DNA from: Granulicella tundricola MP5ACTX9
GTDB taxonomy: Bacteria > Acidobacteriota > Terriglobia > Terriglobales > Acidobacteriaceae
DNA: 64,000 bases
Direction: 5' to 3'
NCBI RefSeq assembly: GCF_000178975.2
Contig: NC_015064.1
Coordinates: forward strand, 4,092,001 to 4,156,000
Shown one piece after another: positions 24,636 through 32,795 of this stretch (position 1 is the first letter of the stretch; each line of letters opens with the position of its first letter). A program made the translations under genes and the position numbers. The notes below the pieces were generated by a model. That model worked only from the letters and a program-made list of their open reading frames with translations, was not told the origin of the DNA and did no database searches.

Positions 24636-26651
24636 TTAGTCGTTGGACTCTTCGCCTTCGCGTTCGGCGCGCTTCCAGTTAAGGAGGTCGCCGAGGGTGG
24701 TGCTGGAGCTGGAGCCGGAAGAAGACGAGGAGCCCTGGTTGCCCTGGCCGCCCTTCTTGCCGCCGCCACCGCTGTTGCTCTGGTGGGCCTGCTCCTTATA
24801 GGATTCGACCTCGGCACGGCTGGCTTCTTCGCCTACGGCGCGAATGGACAGACCGACCTTCTTCTCTTCCTGGTTCATCTTGACGATCTTGAACTCGTGC
24901 TCGTCATCTACCTTGAGCTCAACCGGCTTGCCGGTGGCGTCAACGGCTTCGGAGACGTGGCAGAGACCTTCGACACCTTCAGCGATCTCAACGAAGGCGC
25001 CGAACTGCGCGGTGCGCAGAACCTTACCCTTGATGACGTCGCCGATGCGGTGCTGCGCGAAGAAGGTATCCCAGACGTCAGGCTGAAGCTGCTTGACGCC
25101 GAGCGAGAGACGGCGGTTCTCCGGCTCGACGCCGAGAACGATGGCGCGAACCTTCTCACCCTTTTTGAGGACTTCCGACGGATGCTTGATCCGCTTGGTC
25201 CAGGAGAGGTTGGAGACGTGGACGAGGCCGTCGATGCCGTCTTCGATCTCGATGAAGGCACCGAAGTCTGTGAGGTTGCGGACGCGACCCTCGATGATGG
25301 CACCGGTGGGGTACTTGTCCTCAAGCGCCTCCCAGGGGTTGTCCTGGAGCTGCTTCATGCCGAGCGAGATGCGGCGGTCGTTGGGGTTGACGGAGAGGAT
25401 GATGGTGTCAACCTCGTCGCCGGGCTTGACCAGCTTGGACGGATGCTTCATCCGCTTGGACCAGGTCATCTCGGAGACGTGGACGAGACCTTCGATACCC
25501 TGCTCGAGCTCCACGAATGCGCCGTAGTCCGTGACGGACAGGACGCGGCCGCGAACCTGGGCGCCGATGGGATAACGCTCGGTGGCGTCAAGCCACGGGT
25601 CAGGCGTGAGCTGCTTGAAGCCGAGCGAGACGCGCTGCTTGTCCTTGTCGAACTTGAGGACCTTGACCTGGATCTCATCGCCCACATTGACGAGGTCGCG
25701 GGGGTGCGTCAAACGGCCCCAGCTCATGTCAGTGATATGCAGCAAGCCGTCGAGACCGCCGAGGTCGACGAATGCGCCGTAGTCGGTGAGGTTCTTGACG
25801 GTGCCGGTGAGGACCGAGCCCTCTTCCAGGGTGGCGAGAGTGACGGCCTTCTTGGCGTTCTGGTCTTCCTCAAGCAGCTCCTTGCGGGAGATGACGACGT
25901 TGCCGCGCTTCTTGTTGAGCTTGATGACGCGGACTTCGATCTCGGTGCCGACGTAGCCGTCAAGGTTGCGGACGGGGCGGACTTCAATCTGGGAGCCGGG
26001 CAGGAAGGCCTTGATGCCGATGTCGACGGTGAGGCCGCCCTTGACGCGGGAGACGACCATGCCCTTGACGGGGGTCTTGGAGTTTGCGGCAGCCTCGAGG
26101 ACGTCCCAAACCTTATGGCGGAGAGCCTTCTCATGGGAGACGATGTATCCGCCGCCATGGGTCTCTTCACGCTCAACCACTACTTCGATCTGGTCGCCGA
26201 CTGCGAACTTGGGCGTGCCATCGGGATTGTTGACCTGGTCGAGAGCGAGAAGGCCCTCGGCTTTGAGGCCGATATCGATGATGGCGTGCTTGTCCGTGAT
26301 CTTGACGAGGGTACCGGTAACGATGACCTCTTCCGCGGTGAGGTTCTGGGCGGCGGCGGCGTCGACGGCCTGCTCGCGGTCAAAGCTTGCGAGTGCGGCG
26401 GCGAAGTCGGAGTCGTCGTAGTCCACTTCGCCGGCCTCTTCCTCAGTGTCTGAGGTGGAGGCGGAGAGGGACGGAGCGATCTGGCCACTTGCGGGATTTT
26501 CAGAGGGCGTGGTCGGGATCTGGGTGGTTTCGGTTGGGGTGGAATCGGATGACATGGAGGTGTTCTCCGCTGTCGCTTCGGGCGCGAGGGTTTCGATTTC
26601 GGTGTTCAGGGGTTTGCTCTCGATTAACTCAGGATTATGGTCGTCTACCAT
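24636..26651 (-). CDS. rpsA: 30S ribosomal protein S1 with extended N- and C-termini
   Basis: 671 residues, longer than the 557 of E. coli. S1 brings mRNA to the 30S subunit. Six S1 (OB-fold) repeats lie between about 100 and 620; the later ones show the standard GxVxxxxDYGAFVEL ... GLVHVSEM ... KHPSKLVKPGDEV pattern. Repeats 1 and 2 are divergent, as usual, and bind the ribosome. An acidic Ser/Thr/Glu-rich extension (about 1-95) and a Gly/Ser/Lys-rich tail (about 630-671) flank the core, both probably disordered. A terminator follows. Divergent from the M28 peptidase gene. Confidence 0.96.
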   Translation of the reverse strand: MVDDHNPELIESKPLNTEIETLAPEATAENTSMSSDSTPTETTQIPTTPSENPASGQIAPSLSASTSDTEEEAGEVDYDDSDFAAALASFDREQAVDAAAAQNLTAEEVIVTGTLVKITDKHAIIDIGLKAEGLLALDQVNNPDGTPKFAVGDQIEVVVEREETHGGGYIVSHEKALRHKVWDVLEAAANSKTPVKGMVVSRVKGGLTVDIGIKAFLPGSQIEVRPVRNLDGYVGTEIEVRVIKLNKKRGNVVISRKELLEEDQNAKKAVTLATLEEGSVLTGTVKNLTDYGAFVDLGGLDGLLHITDMSWGRLTHPRDLVNVGDEIQVKVLKFDKDKQRVSLGFKQLTPDPWLDATERYPIGAQVRGRVLSVTDYGAFVELEQGIEGLVHVSEMTWSKRMKHPSKLVKPGDEVDTIILSVNPNDRRISLGMKQLQDNPWEALEDKYPTGAIIEGRVRNLTDFGAFIEIEDGIDGLVHVSNLSWTKRIKHPSEVLKKGEKVRAIVLGVEPENRRLSLGVKQLQPDVWDTFFAQHRIGDVIKGKVLRTAQFGAFVEIAEGVEGLCHVSEAVDATGKPVELKVDDEHEFKIVKMNQEEKKVGLSIRAVGEEASRAEVESYKEQAHQSNSGGGGKKGGQGNQGSSSSSGSSSSTTLGDLLNWKRAEREGEESND

Positions 26652-26934
26652 GATTGATGCGTACTCCGGGATCCAAGAACTTCTGCCTGGCTCGTTACAG
26701 GGCGGCTGTTTTCTCTTTTTGCCGCTGGCAATTGATCCCCGTGGGGAGAGTTGCCGGACGGCAGTGTGGAGGCCATGCGCTCAGGAACGGGTTTTCGGTC
26801 AGAGTCAAAAACAGGAGTGGCTGCACTTGGATCCCACACGCAGTTACTCACTCAAAAGGATATCAACCGCTGAGGCTGGAGTCAACCGATTGGGCGGCGG
26901 AGATTGGGCGAGAGTGCTTTAGAATTGCGGCATT

Positions 26935-28653
26935 ATGAATGGTTTGTTACGGAGTTCGGTGGCGGCGGCGGTGTGTCTGGGTGGCGTGGCGGTTGCGATG
27001 GGGCAGCCGCAGCCGGCGAGCGAGAACGTGGATCTGGCGATGTACTCTCGGATACGGGATGAGGGGTTCAACCGGTCGCATGTGATGGAGTATGGCAGCG
27101 CGCTGTTTGACGACATTGGGCCACGGCTGACGGGGTCGCCCGCCATGAAAAAGGCAAATGAGTGGACCAGGCAGCAATTGACGGCGATGGGCTGCGCCAA
27201 CGCACACCTGGAGAGCTGGGGTGAGTTCGGGATGGGATGGACACAGAAGGGTGCATCCCTGGAGATGATGAAGCCGGGGCCGGCGGTGTTTCTGGCGCAG
27301 GCGACCCCATGGTCGCCGAGCCTTGGCAAGGCGGTGACGGCGGAGGTCGTGCGGGTTCCGTCGCTGAAGACGCAGAAGGATCTGGACGAGTGGAAGGGCA
27401 AACTGGCAGGGAAGGTCATCCTGTACGGCGATGCGCCCAAGATCAATCCTGACCCAAAGCCGCTGCTGGAGCACTATGACGTAGCGAAGCTGGCCGGGCT
27501 TGGGCAATATCCACTGGATGGCGATATGTCCGAGCAGGGTGTTCTGCAATCGACTGATATGAGCTTCTGGCGTGGTTTGTTTGGGGACCTGGCGTTCAAG
27601 GAGAAGGTGGCAAAGTTCTTTGCGGCCGAGAAGGCGGTTGCGGTGTTGACGCCGGGCGGATCTGGCGGGGTGATCGAGGACGACACGCTGGGGACATTTG
27701 GCTGGTACGTATATCGGGCGGACCATAAGCAGGCGATCCCGGAGATGGTGATTGCGAATGAGGCGTTTGGGCGTATGAGCCGGCTGCTGGCGGCGAAGGT
27801 CCCGGTGACGGTGAAGGCGGAGATCGAGACGGAGTTCAGCGGAGATCATGAACAGGGTTACAACACCATTGCAGAGATCCCCGGGTCCGACCCTGCGCTC
27901 AAGGATCAGGTGGTCATGGTCGGCGGGCATCTGGATAGCTGGATCGCCGGAACGGGCGCGACCGACAACGGCGCGGGAACGATCGTCGCGATGGAGGCGA
28001 TGCGGATTTTGACCTCGCTGGGAGTGAAGCCCCGGCGGACGATCCGGATCGGGCTTTGGAGCGGTGAGGAACAGGGAATCTTTGGTTCGTCCGGGTACGT
28101 GAGCAAGCATTTTGCGGAGTTCAAGTTCTCCAAAGATCCCAAGGATGCGGACGTGCCGGAGTTTCTGCAAACAATGGCGGCTGCACCTGTGATGAAGCCG
28201 GAGGCGGCACAGCTTTCCGGGTACTTCAACATGGATAACGGCACGGGCAAGCTGCTGGGAATCTATGCGGAAGGCAATGCGGGGATCGGCTCCATCTTTC
28301 AGCAGTGGATGGCTCCGCTGAAGGACCTAGGGATGACGACGGTCAGCTTGCGGAACACGGGTTCCACCGATCATGTGCCGTTCCAGATGGCCGGGCTCCC
28401 GGGGTTCCAGTTCATCCAGGACCCGCGAGACTACGAGACGCGCACCCACCATACGAACCAGGACGTCTACGAGCGGCTTTCGCCCAGCGATCTCAAGCAG
28501 GCCTCGGTGATTGAGGCGATCTTCCTCTACAACACGGCGATGCGGGATGCCATGCTGCCACGGCCGGAGTTGCCGATGGCTGGAGAGGCCAAGCCGCTGG
28601 AAGGTCTTTTCCTGGACGCCACGAAGGACGGTAAGAAGGGCGCGAAGAAGTAG
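26935..28653 (+). CDS. exported M28-family zinc peptidase
   Basis: 572 residues with a signal peptide (about 1-23, AVAMGQPQ). M28 metallopeptidases (aminopeptidase/carboxypeptidase Q-like) use two zinc ions. Visible: GGHLDSW (first zinc His and Asp, about 325-331), TGATDNGAGT (bridging Asp), LWSGEEQGIFGS (catalytic Glu pair, near residue 372), the FNMDNGTGK segment near 427, and STDHVPFQMAGLPGFQF (final zinc His, about 479). A PA-like insertion domain (about 120-290) is present. The C-terminal tail is lysine-rich (DGKKGAKK). Upstream is the divergent rpsA; downstream by 41 bases is the HIT protein, probably co-transcribed. Confidence 0.92.
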   Translation: MNGLLRSSVAAAVCLGGVAVAMGQPQPASENVDLAMYSRIRDEGFNRSHVMEYGSALFDDIGPRLTGSPAMKKANEWTRQQLTAMGCANAHLESWGEFGMGWTQKGASLEMMKPGPAVFLAQATPWSPSLGKAVTAEVVRVPSLKTQKDLDEWKGKLAGKVILYGDAPKINPDPKPLLEHYDVAKLAGLGQYPLDGDMSEQGVLQSTDMSFWRGLFGDLAFKEKVAKFFAAEKAVAVLTPGGSGGVIEDDTLGTFGWYVYRADHKQAIPEMVIANEAFGRMSRLLAAKVPVTVKAEIETEFSGDHEQGYNTIAEIPGSDPALKDQVVMVGGHLDSWIAGTGATDNGAGTIVAMEAMRILTSLGVKPRRTIRIGLWSGEEQGIFGSSGYVSKHFAEFKFSKDPKDADVPEFLQTMAAAPVMKPEAAQLSGYFNMDNGTGKLLGIYAEGNAGIGSIFQQWMAPLKDLGMTTVSLRNTGSTDHVPFQMAGLPGFQFIQDPRDYETRTHHTNQDVYERLSPSDLKQASVIEAIFLYNTAMRDAMLPRPELPMAGEAKPLEGLFLDATKDGKKGAKK

Positions 28654-28694
28654 GCAGGTTGCACAGGGCGGAGCGCTAAGGGGATACTCGGGGG

Positions 28695-29264
28695 ATGGAC
28701 AGGCTTTGGACCCCGTGGCGCTACGCCTATGTAACCGATGAGAAACCGCGTGGACGCAAAGGTGTGCCGGAGGGGCTGGAGGCGTGGCCCGGTGAGGATA
28801 CAGGCTGCGTCTTCTGCAACCTGATCCGGTCTGTCGATTGGGCTATCGAGACCGGTATGCCGGTGGAAGAGGCTGAGGCGCATGGCTTTATCGTCAGCCG
28901 GGGCGAGTTTGGCTACATCTGCCTGAACGCCTTCCCGTACTCCAGCGGGCATGTCCTGCTGGTGCCGTACCTGCATACGGATTCTCTGGCCAAGCTGCCG
29001 GTGGCCGAGGCCGAGGAGGTCATCCGTGAGGCGCAACGGGTGGAGGCGGCGCTCCGCGAAGTCTACGATCCCGCCGGAATCAACCTGGGGATGAATCTGG
29101 GTAAGGCGGCGGGTGCAGGGGTGGCCGAGCACCTTCACATGCACATTCTTCCCCGGTGGCTCGGCGATACGAACTTCATGACGGTGGTGGCGGAGACGAG
29201 AATCCTTCCGGAGACACTGGATGTTACCTGGAAACGTCTGCGTGCGGCGCTCGACGCCGACTAA
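28695..29264 (+). CDS. HIT-family hydrolase / nucleotidyltransferase
   Basis: 189 residues. The HIT motif HLHMHILPRW (about 149-158) is present, with the first conserved region CVFCNLI (about 38-44, a zinc-binding CxxC) and GYICLNAFPYSSGHVLLVP (about 74-92). The N-terminus (MDRLWTPWRYAYVT) is the form seen in the Ap4A-phosphorylase-like HIT subfamily. It hydrolyses or phosphorolyses dinucleoside polyphosphates or AMP conjugates; the exact substrate is unknown. Confidence 0.93.
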   Translation: MDRLWTPWRYAYVTDEKPRGRKGVPEGLEAWPGEDTGCVFCNLIRSVDWAIETGMPVEEAEAHGFIVSRGEFGYICLNAFPYSSGHVLLVPYLHTDSLAKLPVAEAEEVIREAQRVEAALREVYDPAGINLGMNLGKAAGAGVAEHLHMHILPRWLGDTNFMTVVAETRILPETLDVTWKRLRAALDAD

Positions 29265-29499
29265 GGAACAAAGCAAGTAACTTTTTCTGGGGCTCAAGCA
29301 TCAGAGTAACCAAGAAGCAGTTACGCCTGGGTTTTACCCCTCCTGGATCTGCTCCACCGAGCATCTGAGCTACATGCTGAGTCAAGAACGGCGCCATCTG
29401 GCGCGAGTCGTCAGGTCTTCAACGCACGAGCTGTCAGGTTGAGGTTCCGCCCGGGTTCACTCCGGGCCTGAACTTTGAGCCTGCGCGAGGAGGTTTCCC
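29265..29499 (+). promoter_or_regulatory. structured leader of the small basic protein gene
   Basis: 235 bp before a gene with an unusually strong Shine-Dalgarno sequence. It holds a small hairpin (GCGCC-ATCT-GGCGC near 29390) and another (CCCGG-GTTCACT-CCGGG near 29450). The pieces do not fit any riboswitch or tRNA I know. A long, hairpin-bearing 5' leader is inferred; nothing more can be said. Confidence 0.35.
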
Positions 29500-29793
29500 A
29501 TGTCTCTCTCTCCTACCACCGTTCCCCGGAACACCATCCCCTCATCCTTACGCAAGCCGATCCAAAGCACCCGCATCTCCCCCAGCCCTTACCGGTCCGC
29601 GCACGCGACGCTTCTGACGAATATGAAGTCCGAGGCCAGGACCGCCCCCGCCGCCCTGAAGAGCCGCTTTTCCCTGATGCCAAAAGAATCTGAGGATGCC
29701 AAAATCACCGGTTCCACGCGCTCCCTGGAGCGCCGGTTGCTGGCCCTGAATCTGAGCGGTTCCAGAATGGCAAGGATCAACCCCGCAGCCTGA
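29500..29793 (+). CDS. small basic protein of unknown function, strong Shine-Dalgarno
   Basis: 97 residues. GAGGAGG ends 6 bases before the ATG, one of the best ribosome binding sites in the window. The protein is Ser/Arg/Lys/Pro-rich with no cysteine, no signal peptide and no long hydrophobic stretch. Its C-terminal half contains ERRLLALNLSGSRMARINP. A terminator follows 26 bases after the stop. The strong start and terminator argue that it is expressed; the sequence gives no clue to function. It may bind nucleic acid given its charge (inference). Confidence 0.6.
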   Translation: MSLSPTTVPRNTIPSSLRKPIQSTRISPSPYRSAHATLLTNMKSEARTAPAALKSRFSLMPKESEDAKITGSTRSLERRLLALNLSGSRMARINPAA

Positions 29794-29818
29794 GTTTCCG
29801 GTATCGATTGAAATCTTC

Positions 29819-29839
29819 AACCCCGCCCTGTGCGGGGTT
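29819..29839 (+). terminator. terminator of the small basic protein gene
   Basis: AACCCCG/CGGGGTT (7 bp, 7-nt loop) followed by a T-rich stretch. Confidence 0.75.
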
Positions 29840-29881
29840 CTTTGCGTTTGGACTGCGAGCGCGGAGGGGGCTCGAGGGACG

Positions 29882-29912
29882 AAAAAGCGGCTCGGCCTGA
29901 GCCGAACCGCTT
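29882..29912 (-). terminator. intrinsic terminator ending the ton/exb genes
   Basis: On the minus strand AAGCGGTTCGGC/GCCGAGCCGCTT (12 bp, one mismatch, TCAG loop) followed by five T, 22 bases after the last exbD stop. It closes the leftward tonB-exbB-exbD-exbD series. Confidence 0.9.
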
Positions 29913-29933
29913 TCTCTTGAACCTGCGATCGTA

Positions 29934-30368
29934 TTAGTGTCCGGCTGCAACCTGCGGCGTGATGATGCCGATGTTGTCTACGCCTGCGCCATGACCGAAG
30001 TCGATGACCTCAGCGATCTTGCCGTAGAACAGATCAGGGTCGCCCTTGACGAACATGACCTTGGTCTGACGAACTGCGAAGATGCCTTGCAGGCGTGCTT
30101 CGAGTTCGCTCTTGGCGATCGAATCCTCGTTGATCTTGTACGAGGGCTCGCCGCCCTTGTTATCCAGAATCGAAACCACGATCGTCTTCGAATCCGGCTC
30201 ATTCTGCTGCTGATTCTTGGGCGGTTGTGGAACAATCGCGTCCAAGCCCTTCGGGGTCACCGGAACGATGACCATGAAGATGATCAGCAGCACCAGCAGC
30301 ACGTCGATCAGCGGCGTTACGTTGATCTCCGATACTGCTCCGCCTGTACCTCCACCACCCATTCCCAT
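29934..30368 (-). CDS. exbD: biopolymer transport protein ExbD, copy 1
   Basis: 144 residues. Single-pass inner-membrane subunit of the proton-driven ExbB-ExbD motor that energises TonB. Visible: VSEINVTPLIDVLLVLLIIFMVIVPV (seen in parts, about 12-40) with the essential membrane Asp in LIDVLLVL, a Pro/Gln linker (PKNQQQNEPDS) and a periplasmic domain with the strand pattern IVVSILDNKGG. Last gene of the series. It differs from the upstream ExbD at 30431, so the motor may be heteromeric, as in TolR/ExbD pairs. A glycine-rich N-terminus (MGMGGGGTGG) is unusual. Confidence 0.94.
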   Translation of the reverse strand: MGMGGGGTGGAVSEINVTPLIDVLLVLLIIFMVIVPVTPKGLDAIVPQPPKNQQQNEPDSKTIVVSILDNKGGEPSYKINEDSIAKSELEARLQGIFAVRQTKVMFVKGDPDLFYGKIAEVIDFGHGAGVDNIGIITPQVAAGH

Positions 30369-30405
30369 AGCAGTTCTCCTTGTCTTTCCTGGAACGTGTT
30401 GCTTT

Positions 30406-30421
30406 CAACCGTATGCGGTTG
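30406..30421 (-). repeat. hairpin between the two exbD genes
   Basis: CAACCG and CGGTTG form a 6-bp stem with a 4-nt loop in the 62-bp gap between exbD genes. It has no T-tract. One of four hairpins found in the four gaps from secF to the last exbD. Confidence 0.5.
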
Positions 30422-30430
30422 TTACGAGCT

Positions 30431-30853
30431 TTATTTCTCGGTCTTCTCGGTGAGCAGTCCGAGCTGGCTTACGCCCGCGGTGCGGATGCCATCGATCGTG
30501 TCCATGACCTTGCCGTAGTTGGCGCGATTGTCGGCGCGCAGGAAGACCTCTTTATCGGTCTTGTTTTCCAGCTTCGCCGAGATCTTGCTGCCGATATCTT
30601 CGTTGGTGACCTGGTCCGCGCCGAGGAAGCTCTTGCCATCGCGCGTGACGGCGACGGTGACTGCATCTTCCTTGTTAGCGTTTTCCATGACGACGGCCGC
30701 GGCGGCTGTCGGCAGGTCGACGTTGACCTTGTTGTTCAGCATCGGCGTGATGACCATGAAGATGATCAGGAGCACGAGCATCACGTCCACCATGGGGGTG
30801 ACGTTGATGTTGCTGTTTACCTTCTTTCCTTCGTCCCGCTTCGAGATTGACAT
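30431..30853 (-). CDS. exbD: biopolymer transport protein ExbD, copy 2
   Basis: 140 residues. The N-terminus is lysine-rich (KRDEGKKVNSN), then INVTPMVDVMLVLLIIFMVITP (seen in parts) with the membrane Asp, then the periplasmic domain (VAVTRDGKSFLGADQV ... FLRADNRANYGKVMDTI) typical of ExbD/TolR, where a fold with a dimeric periplasmic part is known. It is 62 bp upstream of exbD copy 1, with a hairpin between. It is clearly different in sequence from copy 1, so not a recent duplication. Two ExbD proteins with one ExbB is a common acidobacterial arrangement (inference from similar loci). Confidence 0.94.
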   Translation of the reverse strand: MSISKRDEGKKVNSNINVTPMVDVMLVLLIIFMVITPMLNNKVNVDLPTAAAAVVMENANKEDAVTVAVTRDGKSFLGADQVTNEDIGSKISAKLENKTDKEVFLRADNRANYGKVMDTIDGIRTAGVSQLGLLTEKTEK

Positions 30854-30902
30854 GCGCTAACACTCCGTCCGGTGTTTCCGGGTGCTTCCTTTTGCCTCGG
30901 GT

Positions 30903-30928
30903 GGCGGCCTGAAGTTGTTCAGGCCGCC
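30903..30928 (-). repeat. strong hairpin between exbB and exbD
   Basis: GGCGGCCTGAA and TTCAGGCCGCC form a perfect 11-bp stem with a 4-nt loop, in the 108-bp gap between exbB and the first exbD. There is no following T-tract, so it is unlikely to stop transcription fully. Confidence 0.65.
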
Positions 30929-30961
30929 CATGCCGAGCGTGGTACGGTTGCTGCCTGAGTG

Positions 30962-31708
30962 CTAGCGGTGGCTCTGCTTGATGAAGTAGTCGACGAGCTC
31001 GGACGAGCTGTTGTCCATCTCGACGTCGAACGCTTCTACCTTGTTGGTGAAGTAGTTGAAGGCCATAACGGCGGGGATGGCGACGACGAGACCGAAGGCG
31101 GTCGTAACCAGAGCTTCCGAGATACCGCCGGCGACTGCGCCGATACCCGAGGTCTTCTGGGTTGCGATCTGCTGGAAGGCGTTGAGAATACCGATAACCG
31201 TTCCGAGCAGGCCGATGAAGGGAGCCGTCGAACCGATCGTGGCGAGACCGCCGAGACCACGCTTCAGCTTGGAGTGAACGATGGCCTCAGAGCGCTCGAG
31301 AGCGCGCTTGCTGGACTCGATCTGAGCCTCCGAGATAGCGCCGCCGGAACCGAAGCTGCGGAACTCCTGCAGGCCGGAGGTGACGACTTCAGCGAGGTGC
31401 GACTTCTTGGTGGTGTCGGCTACCTTGATGGCGGCGTCCAGGTTGCCGGTCTTGAGAGCGTTGGCGACCTTGGGTGCGAACTCACGCGACTGCGAACGGG
31501 CGGCCGAGAAGTAGATGGCGCGATCGATGATGACCGCCAGCGACCAGATCGACATGATGAAGAGCAACATGACGATGAGGCGGGGAATCCAGCTCATGTG
31601 GCCCCACATGTCCATCAGGGAGAAGCTGTTGGAAGCTTCCTGCAGCATGGCGAGGGACGAGGTGACGTGAGCGGATGTAGCGGCGTTTGCAATGTGGGCG
31701 AGAATCAC
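30962..31708 (-). CDS. exbB: MotA/TolQ/ExbB proton channel protein
   Basis: 248 residues from a GTG at 31708, chosen because GGAGGAAAG lies about 7 bases upstream. Pentameric channel of the Ton motor. Visible: membrane segments at about 40-65 (IPRLIVMLLFIMSIWSLAVI), 158-180 (TAPFIGLLGTVIGILNAF) and 193-215 (GISEALVTTAFGLVVAIPAV); the loop between the last two carries the family signature GLGGLATIGSTAPFIGLLGT. The N-terminus is periplasmic and short. It is separated from the upstream tonB by 181 bp with a strong hairpin. Confidence 0.96.
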   Translation of the reverse strand: MILAHIANAATSAHVTSSLAMLQEASNSFSLMDMWGHMSWIPRLIVMLLFIMSIWSLAVIIDRAIYFSAARSQSREFAPKVANALKTGNLDAAIKVADTTKKSHLAEVVTSGLQEFRSFGSGGAISEAQIESSKRALERSEAIVHSKLKRGLGGLATIGSTAPFIGLLGTVIGILNAFQQIATQKTSGIGAVAGGISEALVTTAFGLVVAIPAVMAFNYFTNKVEAFDVEMDNSSSELVDYFIKQSHR

Positions 31709-31816
31709 TGGAATCTTTCCTCCGGGCTATGAAAGCTGTTGGTTGAACTCTGTGGCCTTCGCCTGCCGCGACGATCTGCGAGTCAGCGGGCGAATCCGCT
31801 TCGGGACTTTGTGACG

Positions 31817-31858
31817 GCTCCCCATCAGGCTGGGGTTACAAACCAACCTGACGGGAGC
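31817..31858 (-). repeat. long imperfect hairpin between tonB and exbB
   Basis: On the minus strand GCTCCC and GGGAGC open a 16-pair stem with one bulge and two G-U pairs, closing on the 9-nt loop TTTGTAACC. It lies in the 181-bp tonB-exbB gap and lacks a T-tract. Confidence 0.6.
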
Positions 31859-31889
31859 TCAACAAATTCTGCTTAGTTGCGGCTAAGGA

Positions 31890-32636
31890 TCAACCGCCAC
31901 CAAGGCTGAAGTTCACGGTGACCGTGGTATCGACTTCGGTCGGATCGCCGTTGAGGATGTAGGGCTTGTACCGCCAGGACTTCACGGCGTCCAGCGCGCT
32001 GGCCCGAAGCATCTCAGGTCCGCTGATGACGGTGAGGTTCTGAATGGTGCCGTTCTTGCTGATGATGGCGTGCAGAACGACAGCACCGGAGACGTGGGCA
32101 GCCTTGGCGATCGGAGGATACGTGGGCTGGGTCTTCTCGATGATGTTACCCGCGATCACACCGCCCGAGATACGGGCAGGGCCCTTGGGCTTTTCAGGCG
32201 TCTTGACGACGACCGGGGGAGCTGTTCCCATACCGCCCATCACGCCTCCGGGGATACCGCCTGCCGCGCCGCCGGACATACCGGTCATGCCGACTACGGT
32301 GGAGACCTGCGGGGGAGGAGCAGCATCTTCCTTGCTCATGTCGATCTTTTTGGGGATCTTCGTGGGCGCATGGAGAGCGTCGTCGATCTGCGTCACGACC
32401 ACCTTAACCTGCTTCACAACTACTTCAGGTGGCGGCGGGGGTGGAGGCGGTGGGGGCGGAGGAGGCGCGGACAACATCGCCGTCATCGCCGTATGGGGCA
32501 ATGCCTCCGGATAGATCAGCGGGATGACAATCAGCACCGCCACGATGCACAGGTTCAAGATGCCAGTACCGATCATCCAGTACTTGGACTTCGTCTTGAG
32601 CCGGCCGCCGGAATCGACGAGGGAATCTTCAAACAT
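31890..32636 (-). CDS. tonB: TonB energy transducer
   Basis: 248 residues. The N-terminal cytoplasmic part (about 1-22) is followed by one membrane segment (GTGILNLCIVAVLIVIPLIY), a run of 13 prolines and a short linker (about 57-75), a Gly/Met-rich spacer (VVGMTGMSGGAAGGIPGG), and the C-terminal TonB domain (about 160-248) with PTYPPIAKAAHVSGAVVLHA and AVKSWRYKPYILNGDPTEVD. That domain contacts the TonB box of receptors. The membrane segment plus poly-proline linker plus C-terminal domain is the classic layout. It is the first of the ton/exb genes, 159 bp after secF with a hairpin. Confidence 0.93.
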   Translation of the reverse strand: MFEDSLVDSGGRLKTKSKYWMIGTGILNLCIVAVLIVIPLIYPEALPHTAMTAMLSAPPPPPPPPPPPPPEVVVKQVKVVVTQIDDALHAPTKIPKKIDMSKEDAAPPPQVSTVVGMTGMSGGAAGGIPGGVMGGMGTAPPVVVKTPEKPKGPARISGGVIAGNIIEKTQPTYPPIAKAAHVSGAVVLHAIISKNGTIQNLTVISGPEMLRASALDAVKSWRYKPYILNGDPTEVDTTVTVNFSLGGG

Positions 32637-32735
32637 GAGAGCAGCCTCGAACAGGAAGTCGTTGCTCGGAAAAACGAGCGTACCACCTTAGACACCGGGG
32701 AGTTCCAGAATGTTCCCGAAGAAGGAATTTAGTCT

Positions 32736-32783
32736 GGACCGGTCCGATCCCTGCAATCCCACAAAGGAGTAAGAGCAGGGATC
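32736..32783 (-). repeat. palindrome and hairpin between secF and tonB
   Basis: Holds the 10-bp palindrome GGACCGGTCC (32736-32745) and, directly next to it, a 9-bp stem GATCCCTGC/GCAGGGATC (32746-32783) with a 20-nt loop. The hairpin starts 13 bases after the secF stop and lacks a T-tract; the palindrome could be an operator for tonB. Confidence 0.55.
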
Positions 32784-32795
32784 GTGCTGCAAATA

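Noticed and set aside
24624..26453. 609-codon plus-strand open frame opposite rpsA
   Set aside because: Exact antisense of a highly conserved S1 protein; composition (long Asp/Glu/Leu/Val/Gly runs) is the mirror of S1 codon use, with no start signal.
29440..29470. tRNA T-arm-like hairpin (CCCGG-GTTCACT-CCGGG)
   Set aside because: The stem and loop register do not match a T-arm and no acceptor, D or anticodon arms can be placed around it.
29340..29500. Riboswitch before the small basic protein gene
   Set aside because: The small hairpins do not build any conserved riboswitch core known to me; kept only as a structured leader.
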